64,000 bases of DNA from assembly GCF_023921125.1 (NCBI RefSeq), contig NZ_CP099466.1:372001-436000 (forward strand), read 5' to 3'. The stretch is from Arthrobacter caoxuetaonis. GTDB taxonomy: Bacteria; Actinomycetota; Actinomycetes; Actinomycetales; Micrococcaceae. Positions 53,903 through 64,000 of this stretch are shown here, in pieces (within the stretch, counting starts at the first letter, position 1; the number at the start of each line of letters is the position of its first letter). The position numbers were made by a program, and so were the translations under genes. The notes under the pieces were generated by a model. That model searched no databases. It was given only the letters and a program-made list of their open reading frames with translations, and had not been told where the DNA came from.

Positions 53903-56400
53903 AAAGCCTCCGCAGCATCCGCAGGCCGGGAAGCCGCTGCCGCCGGCAGGATCAGCACCATGGTCAGGCCTCCGCCGGGTGTCTCTTCCGTCTCCAGGGT
54001 TCCGCCCATGCCTTCCATGAATCCCTTCGCTACAGCCAGGCCCAGTCCCAAACCGGTCTCGTTATCGGTGTCCCCGAGCCGCTGGAAGGGAACGAACATC
54101 TCTTCCGCGCGTTCGGCGGAGACGCCAGGTCCGCAGTCTATGACGCGGATTTCCACCCGGCCGCCAAACTCGCTGGCCGTGAGCAGTACCTTGGCATCCC
54201 CAGGAGAGAAGCGGACGGCGTTAGCCAAGACGTTGACCAGCACCCGCTGCAGCAGCACTGCGTCTCCCAGCACGGGAGGCAGGCCGGGCGCCAGATCCAG
54301 CTGCACCTCCGCGGGCCCCACGCGGAGTTCTTCAAGAGCGGGCAGAACGGCGTCCGCGGCTTCCAAGGGGGCCAGGGAGACGGCCAGGGCTCCGGCTTGC
54401 AGCCGGCTGACGTCCAGCAGGCTGGTCACCAGCTCGGAGAGGGCGTTCAGCGACTCTTCCGCGGTGGCCAACAGCTCCTGCCGGTCCCTGACACTCCAGT
54501 CCACATCTTCGGCCCGCAGGCTTGTGACGGCCGCCGTGGCCGCAGTCAGGGGCCGCCGCAGGTCATGCCCGACGGCGGCCAGCAGCGCCGTGCGGACCTT
54601 GTCGGCAGCGGCCAGGGGGCCCATGCCTTCAGCCTTGGCTGACAAGTCCCGGTAATCCAGTGCAGCTCCAAGCTGCGCCGCGATGACTTCAAGCAGCCTC
54701 AGGTCCGCTGCCTCCGGAACGCTGCCGTACAACTCCAGGACGGCAGCGCCGACGGGCACCCGGTGAGTGGGCTGCCCGGACACTTTGCCGGCAACCGCCA
54801 GGTCCGCTTCCCCGGACCGCAGCCGGGCGGCGTCGAGGTTGAACGCCTCCCGGACCCTGCCCACCAGGGCTTCCACCGTGTCTTCCCCGCGCAGCACGTT
54901 GCCGGCGACGGCGGCCAGCAGGTCCGACTCCGTCGCCGCCCGGCGGGCTGCGCGAGAGCGCCGGGCGGCGCGGTCCACCACGAAGCTGACCAGCATGGCG
55001 TTGGCGGAGTAGAGCACCAGGGCGAACAGGTGCAGGGGCTCTGAGACGGTCACTGTGTGCAGCGGCTGGATAAAGAAGTAGTCCAGTGTCACCCCGGAGA
55101 GCAGCGCGGCGAACAGCGCAGGCCAGATGCCGCCCGCCAGCGCCACCAGGATGACCAGCAGCTGATAGGCCAGCACATCGCTGGTAATGGATTCCGGGGT
55201 GCTGACCCCTACCAGCAGCCAGGTGAGCAGAGGTCCGCCTGCCAGCGCCAGCGCGAAACCGGCCAGCCGCCGTCGGGCACTGAGTGCGCCGCCCAGCCGG
55301 GGCAGGCTGCGGTGCCCGCCTGCGGCACCGTGGTTCACAATGTGCACGTCAATGTCTCCGGAGAGCCGGATGACGGTGGCTCCGATGCCTGGTCCGCCGA
55401 ACAATGCCCGCAGCCGCGGGCGGCGGCTGACGCCGATCACCAGCTGAGTGGCGTTCGCGGAGCGGGCGAAATCCACCAGCGCGCCGGGAATGTCCGCCCC
55501 GACCACCTGGTGGAAGGTTCCGCCGAGCTTTTCCACCAGCGCACGCTGCACTGCCAGTTCCCCAGGGTGGCTTTCGCGCAGTCCATCGGGATTGGTGACG
55601 TGCACGGCCAGCAGCTCCCCGCCGGAAGTGCGGGCAGCTATCCGGGCACCCCGGCGCAGGAGGGTCTGGCCTTCCGGTCCACCGGTCAGGGCCACGACCA
55701 CGCGCTCGCGGGCCTCCCATTTGCTGCGGATTCCCTTCTCCGTGCGGTACCGGTTCAAGGCACTGTCCACCTCGTCGGCCAGCCAGAGCAGTGCCAGCTC
55801 GCGCAGCGCGGTCAGATTGCCCACCCGGAAGTAGTTGGAAAGAGCCGCATCCACCCGTACTGCCGGATAGACCAGGCCTTCGGCGAGGCGGCGGCGCAGC
55901 AGTTCCGGGGCCAGATCCACGAGCTCGATCTGGTTCGCGGACCGCAGTACGTCATCCGGCACCGTTTCGCGCTGCACGGTGCCCGTGATGCCTTCAACGA
56001 CGTCGTTCAGCGAATCAATGTGCTGGATGTTCACGGTGGAAAGCACGTTGATGCCGGCGTCGAGCAGTGCCTGGACGTCCTGCCAGCGCTTGGCATGCCG
56101 GAGTCCCGGGGCGTTGGTGTGTGCCAGTTCGTCCACGAGCGCATAGCCCGGGCGGCGGGCCAGCACGGCGTCCAGGTCCAGTTCCTCCAGCAGCAGTCCC
56201 CGGTGCTCCATCCGGAGCTGCGGCACCTGCTCCAGGCCCTGGGCGGCGGCGGCCGTGGCGGCCCGGCCGTGGGTCTGGACCACGGCCACCACCACGTCCT
56301 GTCCGTCATCGTGAAGGCGGTGGCCTTCGTCCAGCATGGTGTAGGTCTTCCCGACCCCCGGTGCTGCGCCCAGGAAAACCCGGAGCTCTCCTCGCGTCAT
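53899..56400 (-). CDS. kdpD: sensor histidine kinase KdpD
   Basis: The 833-aa protein has the complete KdpD layout. An N-terminal domain carries Walker A GAAPGVGKTYTML (about residues 11-23) and LVDELAHTNAPG. A universal-stress-protein-like domain spans about 220-360 (VVALTGGPEGQTLLRRGARIAA). Four membrane helices follow (about 380-490), then a GAF-like segment, the phospho-acceptor His in AVGHDLRRPLTAAT (about 613) and a HATPase domain (LGLGLAVAKGFMEGMGG). It senses potassium limitation or turgor and signals to KdpE. The start is 3 bp after the kdpC stop. Confidence 0.95.
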   Translation of the reverse strand: MTRGELRVFLGAAPGVGKTYTMLDEGHRLHDDGQDVVVAVVQTHGRAATAAAAQGLEQVPQLRMEHRGLLLEELDLDAVLARRPGYALVDELAHTNAPGLRHAKRWQDVQALLDAGINVLSTVNIQHIDSLNDVVEGITGTVQRETVPDDVLRSANQIELVDLAPELLRRRLAEGLVYPAVRVDAALSNYFRVGNLTALRELALLWLADEVDSALNRYRTEKGIRSKWEARERVVVALTGGPEGQTLLRRGARIAARTSGGELLAVHVTNPDGLRESHPGELAVQRALVEKLGGTFHQVVGADIPGALVDFARSANATQLVIGVSRRPRLRALFGGPGIGATVIRLSGDIDVHIVNHGAAGGHRSLPRLGGALSARRRLAGFALALAGGPLLTWLLVGVSTPESITSDVLAYQLLVILVALAGGIWPALFAALLSGVTLDYFFIQPLHTVTVSEPLHLFALVLYSANAMLVSFVVDRAARRSRAARRAATESDLLAAVAGNVLRGEDTVEALVGRVREAFNLDAARLRSGEADLAVAGKVSGQPTHRVPVGAAVLELYGSVPEAADLRLLEVIAAQLGAALDYRDLSAKAEGMGPLAAADKVRTALLAAVGHDLRRPLTAATAAVTSLRAEDVDWSVRDRQELLATAEESLNALSELVTSLLDVSRLQAGALAVSLAPLEAADAVLPALEELRVGPAEVQLDLAPGLPPVLGDAVLLQRVLVNVLANAVRFSPGDAKVLLTASEFGGRVEIRVIDCGPGVSAERAEEMFVPFQRLGDTDNETGLGLGLAVAKGFMEGMGGTLETEETPGGGLTMVLILPAAAASRPADAAEAL

Positions 56401-56403
56401 TGC

Positions 56404-56997
56404 TTAAGTGTCCAGCTCCTGCAGCGCCATGTTCAGTTCCAACACGTTTACGGTTGGTTCGCCCAGGAATCCCGCGGTGCGGCCGGCGACGGCGGCATCC
56501 ACGAGGGCTCGGACGGCGTCCTCGGGCAGTTCCCGGGCCCGTGCCACGCGGGGCACCTGCAGGTAGGCGTAGTCCGGGCTGATGTGCGGATCCAGTCCGG
56601 AGGCGGAGGCGGTCACGGCGTCGGCCGGGACCTGGTCCGCGGGCACCGACTCGAGAGCCGCAACCTCCCGTCGCCGTTCCGCCACGGTTTCCGCCAGTTC
56701 CGTGCTGGACGGGCCCAGGTTGCTGCCGCCGGAGGCAGCGCCGTCGTAACTCCCGGGACGGGACTGGAACCAGTCCGGCACGGCGGCCCCGGAACTGTCC
56801 GTGAAGGACTGTCCGATCAGGGTGGATCCGGTGACGGTGCCGTCAATGATCGCCGGTGAGCCGCCGGCCTGGCGGGGAAATGCGGAGGCGGCAGCAGTGG
56901 CGAGGAGGGGATACAGGATGCCGAGCACCAGGGTGAAGAGGGCCAGCGCCCTGGCAGCAACGGCGAGCTGACGGGTGGCGGAGCGAAACGCGGTCAT
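56404..56997 (-). CDS. kdpC: K+-transporting ATPase subunit KdpC
   Basis: The 197-aa subunit has one N-terminal helix (ALALFTLVLGILYPLLATAAA) and the family motifs GSTLIGQSF, WFQSRPGSY, VPADAVTASASGLDPHISPDYAYLQVPRVA (in parts) and the C-terminal TAGFLGEPTVNVLELN. It stabilises the KdpFABC complex. Length is near the 190 aa of E. coli KdpC. It lies 22 bp after kdpB. Confidence 0.95.
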   Translation of the reverse strand: MTAFRSATRQLAVAARALALFTLVLGILYPLLATAAASAFPRQAGGSPAIIDGTVTGSTLIGQSFTDSSGAAVPDWFQSRPGSYDGAASGGSNLGPSSTELAETVAERRREVAALESVPADQVPADAVTASASGLDPHISPDYAYLQVPRVARARELPEDAVRALVDAAVAGRTAGFLGEPTVNVLELNMALQELDT

Positions 56998-57019
56998 GGG
57001 AGGTCCTTTAGTGAGTGGT

Positions 57020-59185
57020 CTAGAAACCGGGGAGGAGGGAGACGGCCAGGTCGATCAGCTTGATGCCGATGAACGGTGCGGCCACACCGCCCACCCCGAA
57101 GACGAGCAGGTTCCGGCTGAGGATCCCGGAAGCGCCGGCCGCACGGTACTTCACCCCGCGCAGGGCCAGCGGAATCAGGGCCAGGATGACGACGGCGTTG
57201 AAGATCACCGCGGACAGGATGGCCGAGGCGGGGGAGTGCAGGCCCATCACGTTCAGGACCGCCAGGCCGGGGAAGAGGCCCATGAACATGGCGGGGATGA
57301 TCGCGAAATACTTGGCGACGTCGTTCGCGATGGAGAACGTGGTCAGCGCCCCGCGTGTGATCAGCAGCTGCTTGCCGATCCGGACAATGTCGATCAGCTT
57401 GGTGGGATCCGAGTCCAGGTCCACCATGTTGCCGGCCTCCTTGGCCGCGGACGTACCTGTGTTCATGGCGACGCCGACGTCCGCCTGCGCCAGCGCCGGG
57501 GCGTCATTCGTGCCGTCCCCCGTCATGGCGACCAGCCGGCCGCCCTCCTGTTCCCGGCGGATCAGCGCGATCTTGTCTTCCGGAGTGGCCTCGGCGAGGT
57601 AATCGTCCACGCCGGCCTCAGCAGCGATCGCTTTCGCAGTGCGGGGGTTGTCTCCGGTGACCATGACCGTGCGGATCCCCATCCGGCGCAGCTCGGCGAA
57701 CCGGTCCTTCAGACCCTCCTTCACCACGTCTTTCAAATGGACGACGCCGAGGATCCGTGCGGCGCCGCCGGCGTCCCGGACCGCCACTACCAGAGGGGTG
57801 CCGCCGGAAGCGGAAATGGCGTCTGCCCGGTAGGTCAGGTCCGCGAGGACGGAAACCTCAATGCCGCCGCTCTCGGAGGCCCAGTCCAGGACGGCCGATC
57901 CGGCGCCCTTGCGGATGCTGGAACCGTCCGGGTAGTCCAGGCCGCTCATCCGGGTCTGGGCGGTAAAGGGAATGTCCTCGGCGTCCGGCAGCGGAGCCGG
58001 AACAACACCCTGGGAGGCGGCCAGTTCAACAATGGAGCGTCCTTCAGGCGTGGGGTCCAGTGATGACGCCAGGGCAGCTGCCCGGATGAGTTCCTCCTTC
58101 TCCGTCCGGGCCACGGGGAAGAACGCTGCAGCCTGCCGGTTGCCGTAGGTGATGGTGCCGGTCTTATCCAGCAGCAGGGTGGTGACGTCCCCGGCAGCTT
58201 CCACGGCACGGCCGGACATGGCCAGCACATTGTGCTGCACCAGCCGGTCCATGCCGGCAATGCCGATCGCCGAGAGCAGGGCGCCGATGGTTGTCGGAAT
58301 CAGGCAGACCAGCAGGGCGGTGAGCACGGGGACGCTGATCGTGGCACCGGCGTACCCGGCCATCGGGTTCAGGGTCAGCACCACCAAAAGGAAGACCAGG
58401 GTCAGGGTGGACAGCAGGATGTCCAGCGCCACCTCGTTGGGGGTCTTGCGGCGGGATGCGCCTTCCACCAGGCCGATCATCCGGTCCACGAACGTCTCAC
58501 CCGGGCGGCTGGTAATGCGCACCACGATCCGGTCCGAGAGCACGCGGGTGCCGCCGGTGACAGCAGACCGGTCACCGCCGGATTCACGCACCACGGGCGC
58601 GGATTCTCCGGTGATTGCCGATTCGTCCACGGAGGCAATGCCGTCGACGATCTCGCCGTCGCCGGGGATGACCTCCCCGGCGGTGACCACCACGACGTCG
58701 TCCAGCACCAGGTCCGCGGAAGCCACGGACTCCACTGGTGTCTGCAGGGCAGCAGCATCCGACTGGGGGTTGTAGCCGCACACGCGCCGGGCGGCTGTGG
58801 TGGTGCGGGTGGCCCGCAGCGTGGCGGCCTGCGCCTTGCCGCGGCCTTCCGCGACCGCTTCGGCGAGGTTGGCGAAGAGCACGGTGAGCCAGAGCCACAC
58901 GGCGATCAGCCAGGTGAACCCGGCCGGTACGGGACTGCCGCCGGAGGAGGAGGAACCGCCGGTGAAGGATTCAGCTACCGCGATGGCGGTGATGAGCACG
59001 GCGCCGGCTTCGACGACGAACATAACCGGGGTGTGCCACATTCGGCGCGGGTCGAGTTTGGCCAGCGCAACAGGCAAGGCCTTTACCGCCTGCTGCCAGC
59101 TGAAACCGGCTGCGGCTGCCGGGCGCGGGGCGGACGGGGCCGGGGCGCTGCCCGGTTCGGGGCGGTGTTTGGTGAGGGTGGACAT
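57020..59185 (-). CDS. kdpB: K+-transporting ATPase catalytic subunit KdpB
   Basis: The 721-aa P-type ATPase is about 40 residues longer at the N-terminus than the E. coli protein. It has [10 protein letters not shown], the phosphorylated Asp in [13 protein letters not shown] (about residue 340), and the hinge [32 protein letters not shown]. It hydrolyses ATP to drive potassium uptake through KdpA. It starts 1 bp after the kdpA stop. Confidence 0.96.
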   Translation of the reverse strand: MSTLTKHRPEPGSAPAPSAPRPAAAAGFSWQQAVKALPVALAKLDPRRMWHTPVMFVVEAGAVLITAIAVAESFTGGSSSSGGSPVPAGFTWLIAVWLWLTVLFANLAEAVAEGRGKAQAATLRATRTTTAARRVCGYNPQSDAAALQTPVESVASADLVLDDVVVVTAGEVIPGDGEIVDGIASVDESAITGESAPVVRESGGDRSAVTGGTRVLSDRIVVRITSRPGETFVDRMIGLVEGASRRKTPNEVALDILLSTLTLVFLLVVLTLNPMAGYAGATISVPVLTALLVCLIPTTIGALLSAIGIAGMDRLVQHNVLAMSGRAVEAAGDVTTLLLDKTGTITYGNRQAAAFFPVARTEKEELIRAAALASSLDPTPEGRSIVELAASQGVVPAPLPDAEDIPFTAQTRMSGLDYPDGSSIRKGAGSAVLDWASESGGIEVSVLADLTYRADAISASGGTPLVVAVRDAGGAARILGVVHLKDVVKEGLKDRFAELRRMGIRTVMVTGDNPRTAKAIAAEAGVDDYLAEATPEDKIALIRREQEGGRLVAMTGDGTNDAPALAQADVGVAMNTGTSAAKEAGNMVDLDSDPTKLIDIVRIGKQLLITRGALTTFSIANDVAKYFAIIPAMFMGLFPGLAVLNVMGLHSPASAILSAVIFNAVVILALIPLALRGVKYRAAGASGILSRNLLVFGVGGVAAPFIGIKLIDLAVSLLPGF

Positions 59186-59186
59186 A

Positions 59187-60848
59187 TCAGATCAGTCCTT
59201 CTGCCAGGGGACCCAGCGCGAGTACGGGAAAGAAAGTGAGAGCGGTGACGAGCACGGTGACGCCGCCGAGGACGGCCACGGACTGCGGCCGGTGCGTGGG
59301 CAGGGTGCCCGCGGTGACCGGAACCTTGCCCTGCGCCGCGAGGGTTCCGGCCAGGGCCAGGACAAAGAGGATGGGCAGGAAGCGTCCCAGCAGCATGGCC
59401 AGGCCCAGGGCGGTGTTCAGCCAGGGGGTGTTGGCGGTGAGCCCGGCGAAGGCCGATCCGTTGTTGTTGGCCGCTGAGGTGAAGGCGTACAGCACCTCAC
59501 TGAACCCGTGCGGACCGGCGTTGAGCATGGAGGTTTCCCGAATCTCGGCGCTGATGCCGGGCAGCGCGAAGCTCAGCGAGGTGCCGGCCAGAACCAGCGC
59601 CGGCATGGTCAGCACATACAGGCTGGCCAGCTTGATCTCCCGCGGCCCGATCTTCTTGCCCAGGTATTCCGGTGTGCGGCCCACCAGCAGCCCGGAGATG
59701 AAGGCGGCGACGACGGCGAGGACCAGCATGCCGTACAGGCCGGATCCCACGCCGCCGGGGGCGATTTCGCCCAGCATCATATTCAGCATGGCCATGAGGC
59801 CGCCCAGCGGGGAGAAGCTGTCATGCATGGAGTTGACGGCTCCGGTGGAGGTGAGGGTGCTGGTGCTGCCGAACAGGGTGGACCCGGCGATACCGAAGCG
59901 GGTTTCCTTGCCTTCCATTGAACCGGCCGCGCCGTCCGCTGCGGCGAACTCGAGTGCCGTCATAGCGGCCAGGGAGAGCACGAAGATTCCGGCCATCGCG
60001 GACAGGATGGCATAGCCCTGCCGGCGGTCGCCGATCATGGTCCCGAAGGTCCGGGGGAGCGAAAACGGAAGAATGAGCATCAACAGCACCGAGAACAGGT
60101 TGGTGAACGCCGTCGGGTTCTCAAAGGGGTGCGCGGAATTGGCGTTGAAGAACCCGCCGCCGTTGGTCCCGAGGAGCTTGATGGCCTCCTGCGTCGCCAC
60201 CGGCCCGCCGGGGATGCTCTGGGTTCCGCCCGCCAGGGTGGAAACCTCGGTGAAACCGCTGAAGTTCTGGATCACCCCGCCGAGCAGCAGCACCAGCGCG
60301 GCCAGCGCCGCTCCGGGCAGCAGGATCCGGGTCAGTGACCGGGTGAGGTCCACCCAAAAATTCCCAATCGTTTGCGCGCCGCGGGCCGCGAATCCGCGGA
60401 CCAGGGCAACCGCAACGCACAGCCCGACGGCGGCGGACAGGAAGTTCTGCACCGCCAGCCCCGCAGCCTGCACGGCGTAGCCCAGCGTGGCTTCGGGCGC
60501 ATAGGACTGCCAGTTGGTGTTGGTCACGAAGGACACAGCCGTGTTGAAGGACAGTGCTTCGGGAACGGCCGGCAGGCCGAGCGCCGCCGGAAGCAGGGGC
60601 TGCAGCCTCTGCAGCAGGTACAGGGCCAGTACGCCCAGGGCGGAGAACGCCAGGACAGCGCGGAAGTAGCTCTGCCAGGACTGCCCCTTCCGGGGAGCAA
60701 TGCCGAGCACCCGGTAGGCGCCGCGTTCCGCGGCCAAGTCCTTCTCAGAGGTGTAGGTACGCGCCATGTAGTCACCGAGGGGGCGGTGGGCCAGGGCAAG
60801 AACCAGTGCGACGGCGAGGAACTGGCCCAGCGCCAGCCACCCCGCCAT
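59187..60848 (-). CDS. kdpA: K+-transporting ATPase potassium-binding subunit KdpA
   Basis: The 553-aa membrane subunit has ten or more hydrophobic helices and the selectivity-filter-type motifs of the superfamily of K+ transporters, such as [37 protein letters not shown] and [15 protein letters not shown]. The start ATG at 60848 ([10 protein letters not shown]) overlaps the kdpF stop. It forms the potassium path of KdpFABC. Confidence 0.96.
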   Translation of the reverse strand: MAGWLALGQFLAVALVLALAHRPLGDYMARTYTSEKDLAAERGAYRVLGIAPRKGQSWQSYFRAVLAFSALGVLALYLLQRLQPLLPAALGLPAVPEALSFNTAVSFVTNTNWQSYAPEATLGYAVQAAGLAVQNFLSAAVGLCVAVALVRGFAARGAQTIGNFWVDLTRSLTRILLPGAALAALVLLLGGVIQNFSGFTEVSTLAGGTQSIPGGPVATQEAIKLLGTNGGGFFNANSAHPFENPTAFTNLFSVLLMLILPFSLPRTFGTMIGDRRQGYAILSAMAGIFVLSLAAMTALEFAAADGAAGSMEGKETRFGIAGSTLFGSTSTLTSTGAVNSMHDSFSPLGGLMAMLNMMLGEIAPGGVGSGLYGMLVLAVVAAFISGLLVGRTPEYLGKKIGPREIKLASLYVLTMPALVLAGTSLSFALPGISAEIRETSMLNAGPHGFSEVLYAFTSAANNNGSAFAGLTANTPWLNTALGLAMLLGRFLPILFVLALAGTLAAQGKVPVTAGTLPTHRPQSVAVLGGVTVLVTALTFFPVLALGPLAEGLI

Positions 60849-60937
60849 CAGAATTTCTCCGGCCGCAGCAGGGCAGCCAGTACATAAACCGCCGAAGCGG
60901 CTGCCAGGATCAAGGCAGCGCAGTCGAAGAAGGTCAC
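60848..60937 (-). CDS. kdpF: K+-transporting ATPase subunit KdpF
   Basis: The 29-residue single-helix peptide ([20 protein letters not shown] ... LRPEKF) has the usual KdpF form, including the terminal PEKF. It uses GTG with GGAGAAGC upstream, overlaps the upstream 27-codon ORF and overlaps kdpA as ATGA. It stabilises the Kdp complex in the membrane. Confidence 0.9.
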   Translation of the reverse strand: MTFFDCAALILAAASAVYVLAALLRPEKF

Positions 60938-61017
60938 AGCTTCTCCACCGCCCTGGCCAGCAGGGCAAGGCCGGCGAAGAACGCCGCCGTGCCCGTGATG
61001 ATTACTACGTCCAGCAT
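60934..61017 (-). CDS. 27-codon ORF heading the kdp operon
   Basis: A peptide of 27 residues ([10 protein letters not shown]... [10 protein letters not shown]) has a single hydrophobic helix and a positively and negatively charged end. It starts with GGGGGAA upstream, and its TGA overlaps the kdpF GTG by 2 bp. Coupling and composition suggest a genuine membrane microprotein at the head of the operon, possibly a Kdp accessory subunit. I recall similar short ORFs ahead of kdpF in other actinobacteria, but cannot verify that here. Confidence 0.6.
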   Translation of the reverse strand: MLDVVIITGTAAFFAGLALLARAVEKL

Positions 61018-61113
61018 GGGATTCCCCCAAGAAACTCGTCGCTCCTCCCGCCGGTCCGGCAGGAGGGGCGCACTTAGGCGCCGGAATGAGTAAAAACCTG
61101 ATGCAGGGCAGAT

Positions 61114-61137
61114 TTAGGAATCCTCACGGATTCCTAA
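61114..61137 (-). promoter_or_regulatory. 24-bp palindrome, candidate KdpE operator
   Basis: TTAGGAATCC-N4-GGATTCCTAA is a perfect 10-bp inverted repeat about 100 nt before the first kdp start codon, with AT-rich flanks (TAAAAACCTGATG). No T tail follows, so it is not a terminator. It is the only strong symmetric site in the 61018-61274 divergent region. Confidence 0.6.
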
Positions 61138-61274
61138 CGCGGGACTCACGGACCATAACGGAAACCCAGCAGTTGCCTTCCCTGCGGCGGGCTCCCCGGC
61201 GGGCACCGTTCCGCTGCACGTGGGCACGCGGGTAAGGTTCTTCGCACGCAGACCCCCGCGAGAGGAACCTTGCT

Positions 61275-61460
61275 GTGCCGATGCTCATGACGTTCCTGCT
61301 GTTGGCCGGCATCATTGCCGCAGTGGTCCTGATCGTGCTGATCTTCCGCGGCTCCCGGATCCCGGTCGAGGACGTTGAAGGACGCAGGCGGGTCAACCGC
61401 TGGTTCTGGATCCTGGCAGTCTTTGTGGCGGCGGTTTTTATCTTTGCATCCTTCACCTGA
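61275..61460 (+). CDS. small two-helix membrane protein
   Basis: The 61-aa product has a helix at MTFLLLAGIIAAVVLIVLIF, a short charged loop (RGSRIPVEDVEGRRRVNR) and a second helix at WFWILAVFVAAVFIFASF. The GTG at 61275 has GAGGAA upstream. It is divergent from kdp and not recognised. A GGGCTC-N4-GAGCCC hairpin lies 9 nt after it. Confidence 0.6.
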   Translation: MPMLMTFLLLAGIIAAVVLIVLIFRGSRIPVEDVEGRRRVNRWFWILAVFVAAVFIFASFT

Positions 61461-61536
61461 TCTTTCGGGGGCTCTCGGGAGCCCGTCCCAGGAGGGCAGC
61501 GGCAGAGCCCCCGACTTCGGCGGATACCCTAGAAGC

Positions 61537-63537
61537 ATGGACAAAACACAGGGACTCCGCGTTGCCGTCATCGGAGCCGGCCCGCGCGGGATCTCTGTCC
61601 TGGACCGCCTGCTGGCGCGCTTCCTCACACATCCCGCGGAAGACCGCCCGGATCTGAAGATCCTGATGATTGATCCGTTTCCCCCCGGATCGGGCCATGT
61701 CTGGCGTCCCGGGCAGTCCCGCCACTTCCTGATGAACACGCCGGTGCTCTTCCCCACCGTTGTCCCGGCGGCTGGAACGGAGCATGCGTTCGCTCCGTCG
61801 GTTACCGGCCTTTCCTTTGGCGACTGGGTGCGCCAGGCGCTGACTGACCCGGGGTCCGGGCTCAACGAGTCAGACCGTGCGGAAGCGGCCCGCCTGTCGC
61901 CGTCGGACTTCCCCAGCCGGGCGATCTACGGACGGTACCTGGAATGGACCTACGCGGAGCTCGCGGCGGCTGCGGCGGAAGCCGGTGCCGCCGTCGTCCA
62001 CCATCGGACGGAGGCGCTGGCACTGCGCCGTGCCGGGGACGGCTTCGAGATTGAGGTGGCAGGGGAGGACGCGCTGATTGCCGACGCCGTCGTCCTGGCC
62101 CTGGGACACCTTCCGGCCGCCCTGAACCCCGAACAGTCCCGGCTCAGCGATGCCGCCGCCCGGCTGGGCCTGCGCTACCTGCCTCCGGCTGTCCCGTCGG
62201 ACGCGGATTTCACCGTGCTGCCCGCCGGCGAACCGGTTCTGGTCCGCGGCCTGGGCCTGAACTTCTTCGACATCATGGCCCAGGTGACGCTGGGCCGCGG
62301 CGGCCGCTTTGTTCCCACGGGCGAACCAGCCGGACGTTCCCTGCGCTATGAACCCAGCGGGCGTGAGCCGGTCCTGGTGGCCGCGTCCCGCCGCGGAACG
62401 CCGTACCGGGCCAAGGCGCAGCTGGAGAGCTACCTGCCCAAGAGCGTGACGCTGCGCTGGTTCACCCGGGAAGCTGCCGCCAGCTTCGCCGCCGAAGGGA
62501 TCCAGCCAGGTTTCGACCATGACTTTTGGCCGCTGCTGCACCGCGATGCCGTGTGGGCCTACTACTCAACCCTGGCCCGCACCGCACCGCACTGCCTCAG
62601 CGTGCCGCCGGAATCATTCCTCGCCGACCTGGACGCAGCGCTGAACGTTGACGGACCGGACTGGGACGCGGCGAAGGAAGAGGTCCTGCGGCGCTGTGTA
62701 CCCGCCGAAAACCGGACGAGCCTGGAGGCCCTGGCACAGCCGCTGGGGCGCCGTCCGTTCGCTGACGCCGCGGAGCTGGATGCAACCGTCCTGGCCTACC
62801 TCGAAGACGACGCCGCCGGGTCCGCGAAGGGCGAGGATGACCCGCTGAAAATGGCCATTGGCGCCCTGAACGCCGGTCGTTCAGTCCTGAAAGCCGTGGT
62901 GGCCGACGGCGGTTTGTCCGAGGAATCCTGGCTCACCGAACTCCGCGGCTGGTTCGAACCCCTGGTGGAAGGACTTGCCAGCGGCCCGCCGCCGGAACGG
63001 ATCGAGCAGCTCGCGGCCCTGACCCGTGCCGGGCTGGTCCATTTCGTGGGCCCGGATCCGAGGTTTGACGTCGATGAGGCGCGCTCAGTCTTCACCGCTT
63101 CGTCTCCGTGGACCCCGGGAGAATACGCCGCCCGGACCATGGTCGAAGCGATGATGCCGCCCAACCGGGTCAATGCCACGCTCTCCCCGCTGCTGGCCGA
63201 CCTGCTGCACCGGGGACAGGCGCGGTCCAAGGTCATGATGGCAGCTGGCGGCACCCCGGTGCTGACACCAGGACTGGATGTTTCCCTGCCCCCTTACCGG
63301 CCTTTGGACGTGAAGGGCGAACCGCAGGAGAACCTCTACATCCTGGGACTGCAGCTCTCCTCAGTCCAGTGGGGAACCGCGATCGCGGCCGAGGCCGGGG
63401 CGCCGGCCGATTCCGGCGCCCGTACCCTGCGCGATGCGGACGACATCGCGGCCGCAGTCCTGGCCGGCCCCGGGGTGCCCCGGGACCAGTCAGATTCCGC
63501 TAGAACGGATACTGGCGCGGTTCGTGCTGGAGCGTGA
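61537..63537 (+). CDS. FAD/NAD(P)-binding protein
   Basis: The 666-aa protein starts with a dinucleotide-binding fold, [22 protein letters not shown], followed by [17 protein letters not shown], and belongs to the FAD-NAD(P)-binding domain family (PF13454-like) found in large actinobacterial flavoproteins. [41 protein letters not shown] and a C-terminal [22 protein letters not shown] are also visible. The reaction is unknown. The ATG at 61537 fits the fold; the frame is open farther upstream across the preceding gene. The last 38 bp overlap the aldehyde dehydrogenase gene on the other strand. Confidence 0.85.
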   Translation: MDKTQGLRVAVIGAGPRGISVLDRLLARFLTHPAEDRPDLKILMIDPFPPGSGHVWRPGQSRHFLMNTPVLFPTVVPAAGTEHAFAPSVTGLSFGDWVRQALTDPGSGLNESDRAEAARLSPSDFPSRAIYGRYLEWTYAELAAAAAEAGAAVVHHRTEALALRRAGDGFEIEVAGEDALIADAVVLALGHLPAALNPEQSRLSDAAARLGLRYLPPAVPSDADFTVLPAGEPVLVRGLGLNFFDIMAQVTLGRGGRFVPTGEPAGRSLRYEPSGREPVLVAASRRGTPYRAKAQLESYLPKSVTLRWFTREAAASFAAEGIQPGFDHDFWPLLHRDAVWAYYSTLARTAPHCLSVPPESFLADLDAALNVDGPDWDAAKEEVLRRCVPAENRTSLEALAQPLGRRPFADAAELDATVLAYLEDDAAGSAKGEDDPLKMAIGALNAGRSVLKAVVADGGLSEESWLTELRGWFEPLVEGLASGPPPERIEQLAALTRAGLVHFVGPDPRFDVDEARSVFTASSPWTPGEYAARTMVEAMMPPNRVNATLSPLLADLLHRGQARSKVMMAAGGTPVLTPGLDVSLPPYRPLDVKGEPQENLYILGLQLSSVQWGTAIAAEAGAPADSGARTLRDADDIAAAVLAGPGVPRDQSDSARTDTGAVRAGA

Positions 63538-64000
63538 CCGTCTGGTCCTGAGTGAACTCATCGATGGCCCACTCGCCGTTGAACCGTCCCAGGCCGGAGT
63601 TCTTCACGCCTCCGAACGCCACGTGCACCTCGTCATGGACAGGCATGTCGTTCACATGGGCCATGCCCACCTGAAGCTTCCGGGCGAACTGCAGCCCGCC
63701 TTCGGCTGAACCGGTAAAGACCGCGCCGGAGAGTCCCTGCGGTGTGGCGTTCGCCAGCTCCAGGGCGTGGGCGGCGTCGCGTGCCCGCTGGATTCCGGCG
63801 ATCGGTCCGAAGATCTCTTCGCGGGCCAGTTCCATGTCCTGGCTGACGCCGGTGAAGATCCACGGCGTGAGGACCTGGCCGTCGGTGCTGCCTTCGAGTA
63901 CGGCTTCGGCGCCTTCTTCCTTGGCGGTGCGAATCTTCTCCTCCAGGCCTTCAAGCTGCTTGGCGTTGATGATCGGGCCGATCACGGTTGTGGGATCCGA
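63500..64000 (-). CDS. aldehyde dehydrogenase family protein (C-terminal part; 5' end outside window)
   Basis: The frame continues past the right edge. The 166 visible codons read [88 protein letters not shown] and [22 protein letters not shown] (given in parts), typical of ALDH superfamily C-termini, close to the benzaldehyde/vanillin dehydrogenase type. The catalytic Cys lies upstream of the visible part. It is convergent with the FAD-binding protein gene and overlaps its 3' end by 38 bp. Confidence 0.92.
   Translation of the reverse strand, partial: SDPTTVIGPIINAKQLEGLEEKIRTAKEEGAEAVLEGSTDGQVLTPWIFTGVSQDMELAREEIFGPIAGIQRARDAAHALELANATPQGLSGAVFTGSAEGGLQFARKLQVGMAHVNDMPVHDEVHVAFGGVKNSGLGRFNGEWAIDEFTQDQTVTLQHEPRQYPF

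Noticed and set aside
55057..56859. A 600-codon plus-strand frame opposite kdpD and kdpC
   Set aside because: It is antisense to well-identified genes; its Gln/His/Gly-rich product matches no family.

Overview
The window is high-GC DNA with actinobacterial character: GTG and TTG starts, GTP-type PEP carboxykinase, tRNA genes with encoded CCA, and a KdpFABC-DE cluster. Overall gene content suggests a Micrococcaceae member, probably Arthrobacter or a close relative. That placement is inference from gene families; no rRNA or marker phylogeny is available here. Most of the window is ordinary chromosomal backbone.

Layout. 0-15 kb is backbone: a DUF4232 lipoprotein, rlmH, a patatin-like lipase, DUF1905 and DUF808 proteins, a tightly overlapping phospholipid cassette (CDP-alcohol phosphatidyltransferase, PlsC-type acyltransferase, CdsA-like cytidylyltransferase) lying between two nearly identical hairpin terminators, tRNA-Ser(CGA), a PPOX stress protein, tadA, upp, a stand-alone winged-helix regulator with a long AT-rich upstream region, a SixA-like phosphatase, a disulfide-type flavoprotein, tRNA-Arg(ACG) and pckG.

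15.0-36.5 kb is an accessory island. It is bracketed by a ~115-bp direct repeat (about 87% identical by eye) derived from the 3' end of the gene at 36405-36875, which is how an element integrated in a gene's 3' end looks. No integrase is visible; a gutted IS3-type element lies at the right edge. The island carries about 1 kb of decayed DNA with one small RBS-bearing ORF, an HU-like protein, an acidic hypothetical protein, an ~849-residue LuxR-type ATPase regulator, a giant (~5,090 aa) secreted surface protein with six SdrD_B-like repeats and a LAFTG sorting signal, and a translationally coupled single-pass membrane protein. CTCATAAA motifs, two inside palindromes, occur 94-111 nt upstream of three island genes, which suggests a shared control circuit. 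I regard this surface-protein system as the most interesting part of the window.

36.4-53 kb returns to backbone: phosphomannomutase, a RecQ helicase, a FadR-type regulator with a dienoyl-CoA isomerase-like crotonase, a membrane protein with an L7/L12-like segment, a GNAT acetyltransferase, an aldo/keto reductase, tRNA-Ser(GCT), an S9A oligopeptidase, a TRIC-family channel, a NarL-type two-component pair, and a PadR-DUF1048-ABC exporter operon. 53-61 kb is a complete kdp potassium-uptake cluster including kdpF and an additional 27-codon ORF, headed by a perfect 24-bp palindrome. The window ends with a small membrane protein, an FAD/NAD(P)-binding protein and a truncated aldehyde dehydrogenase.
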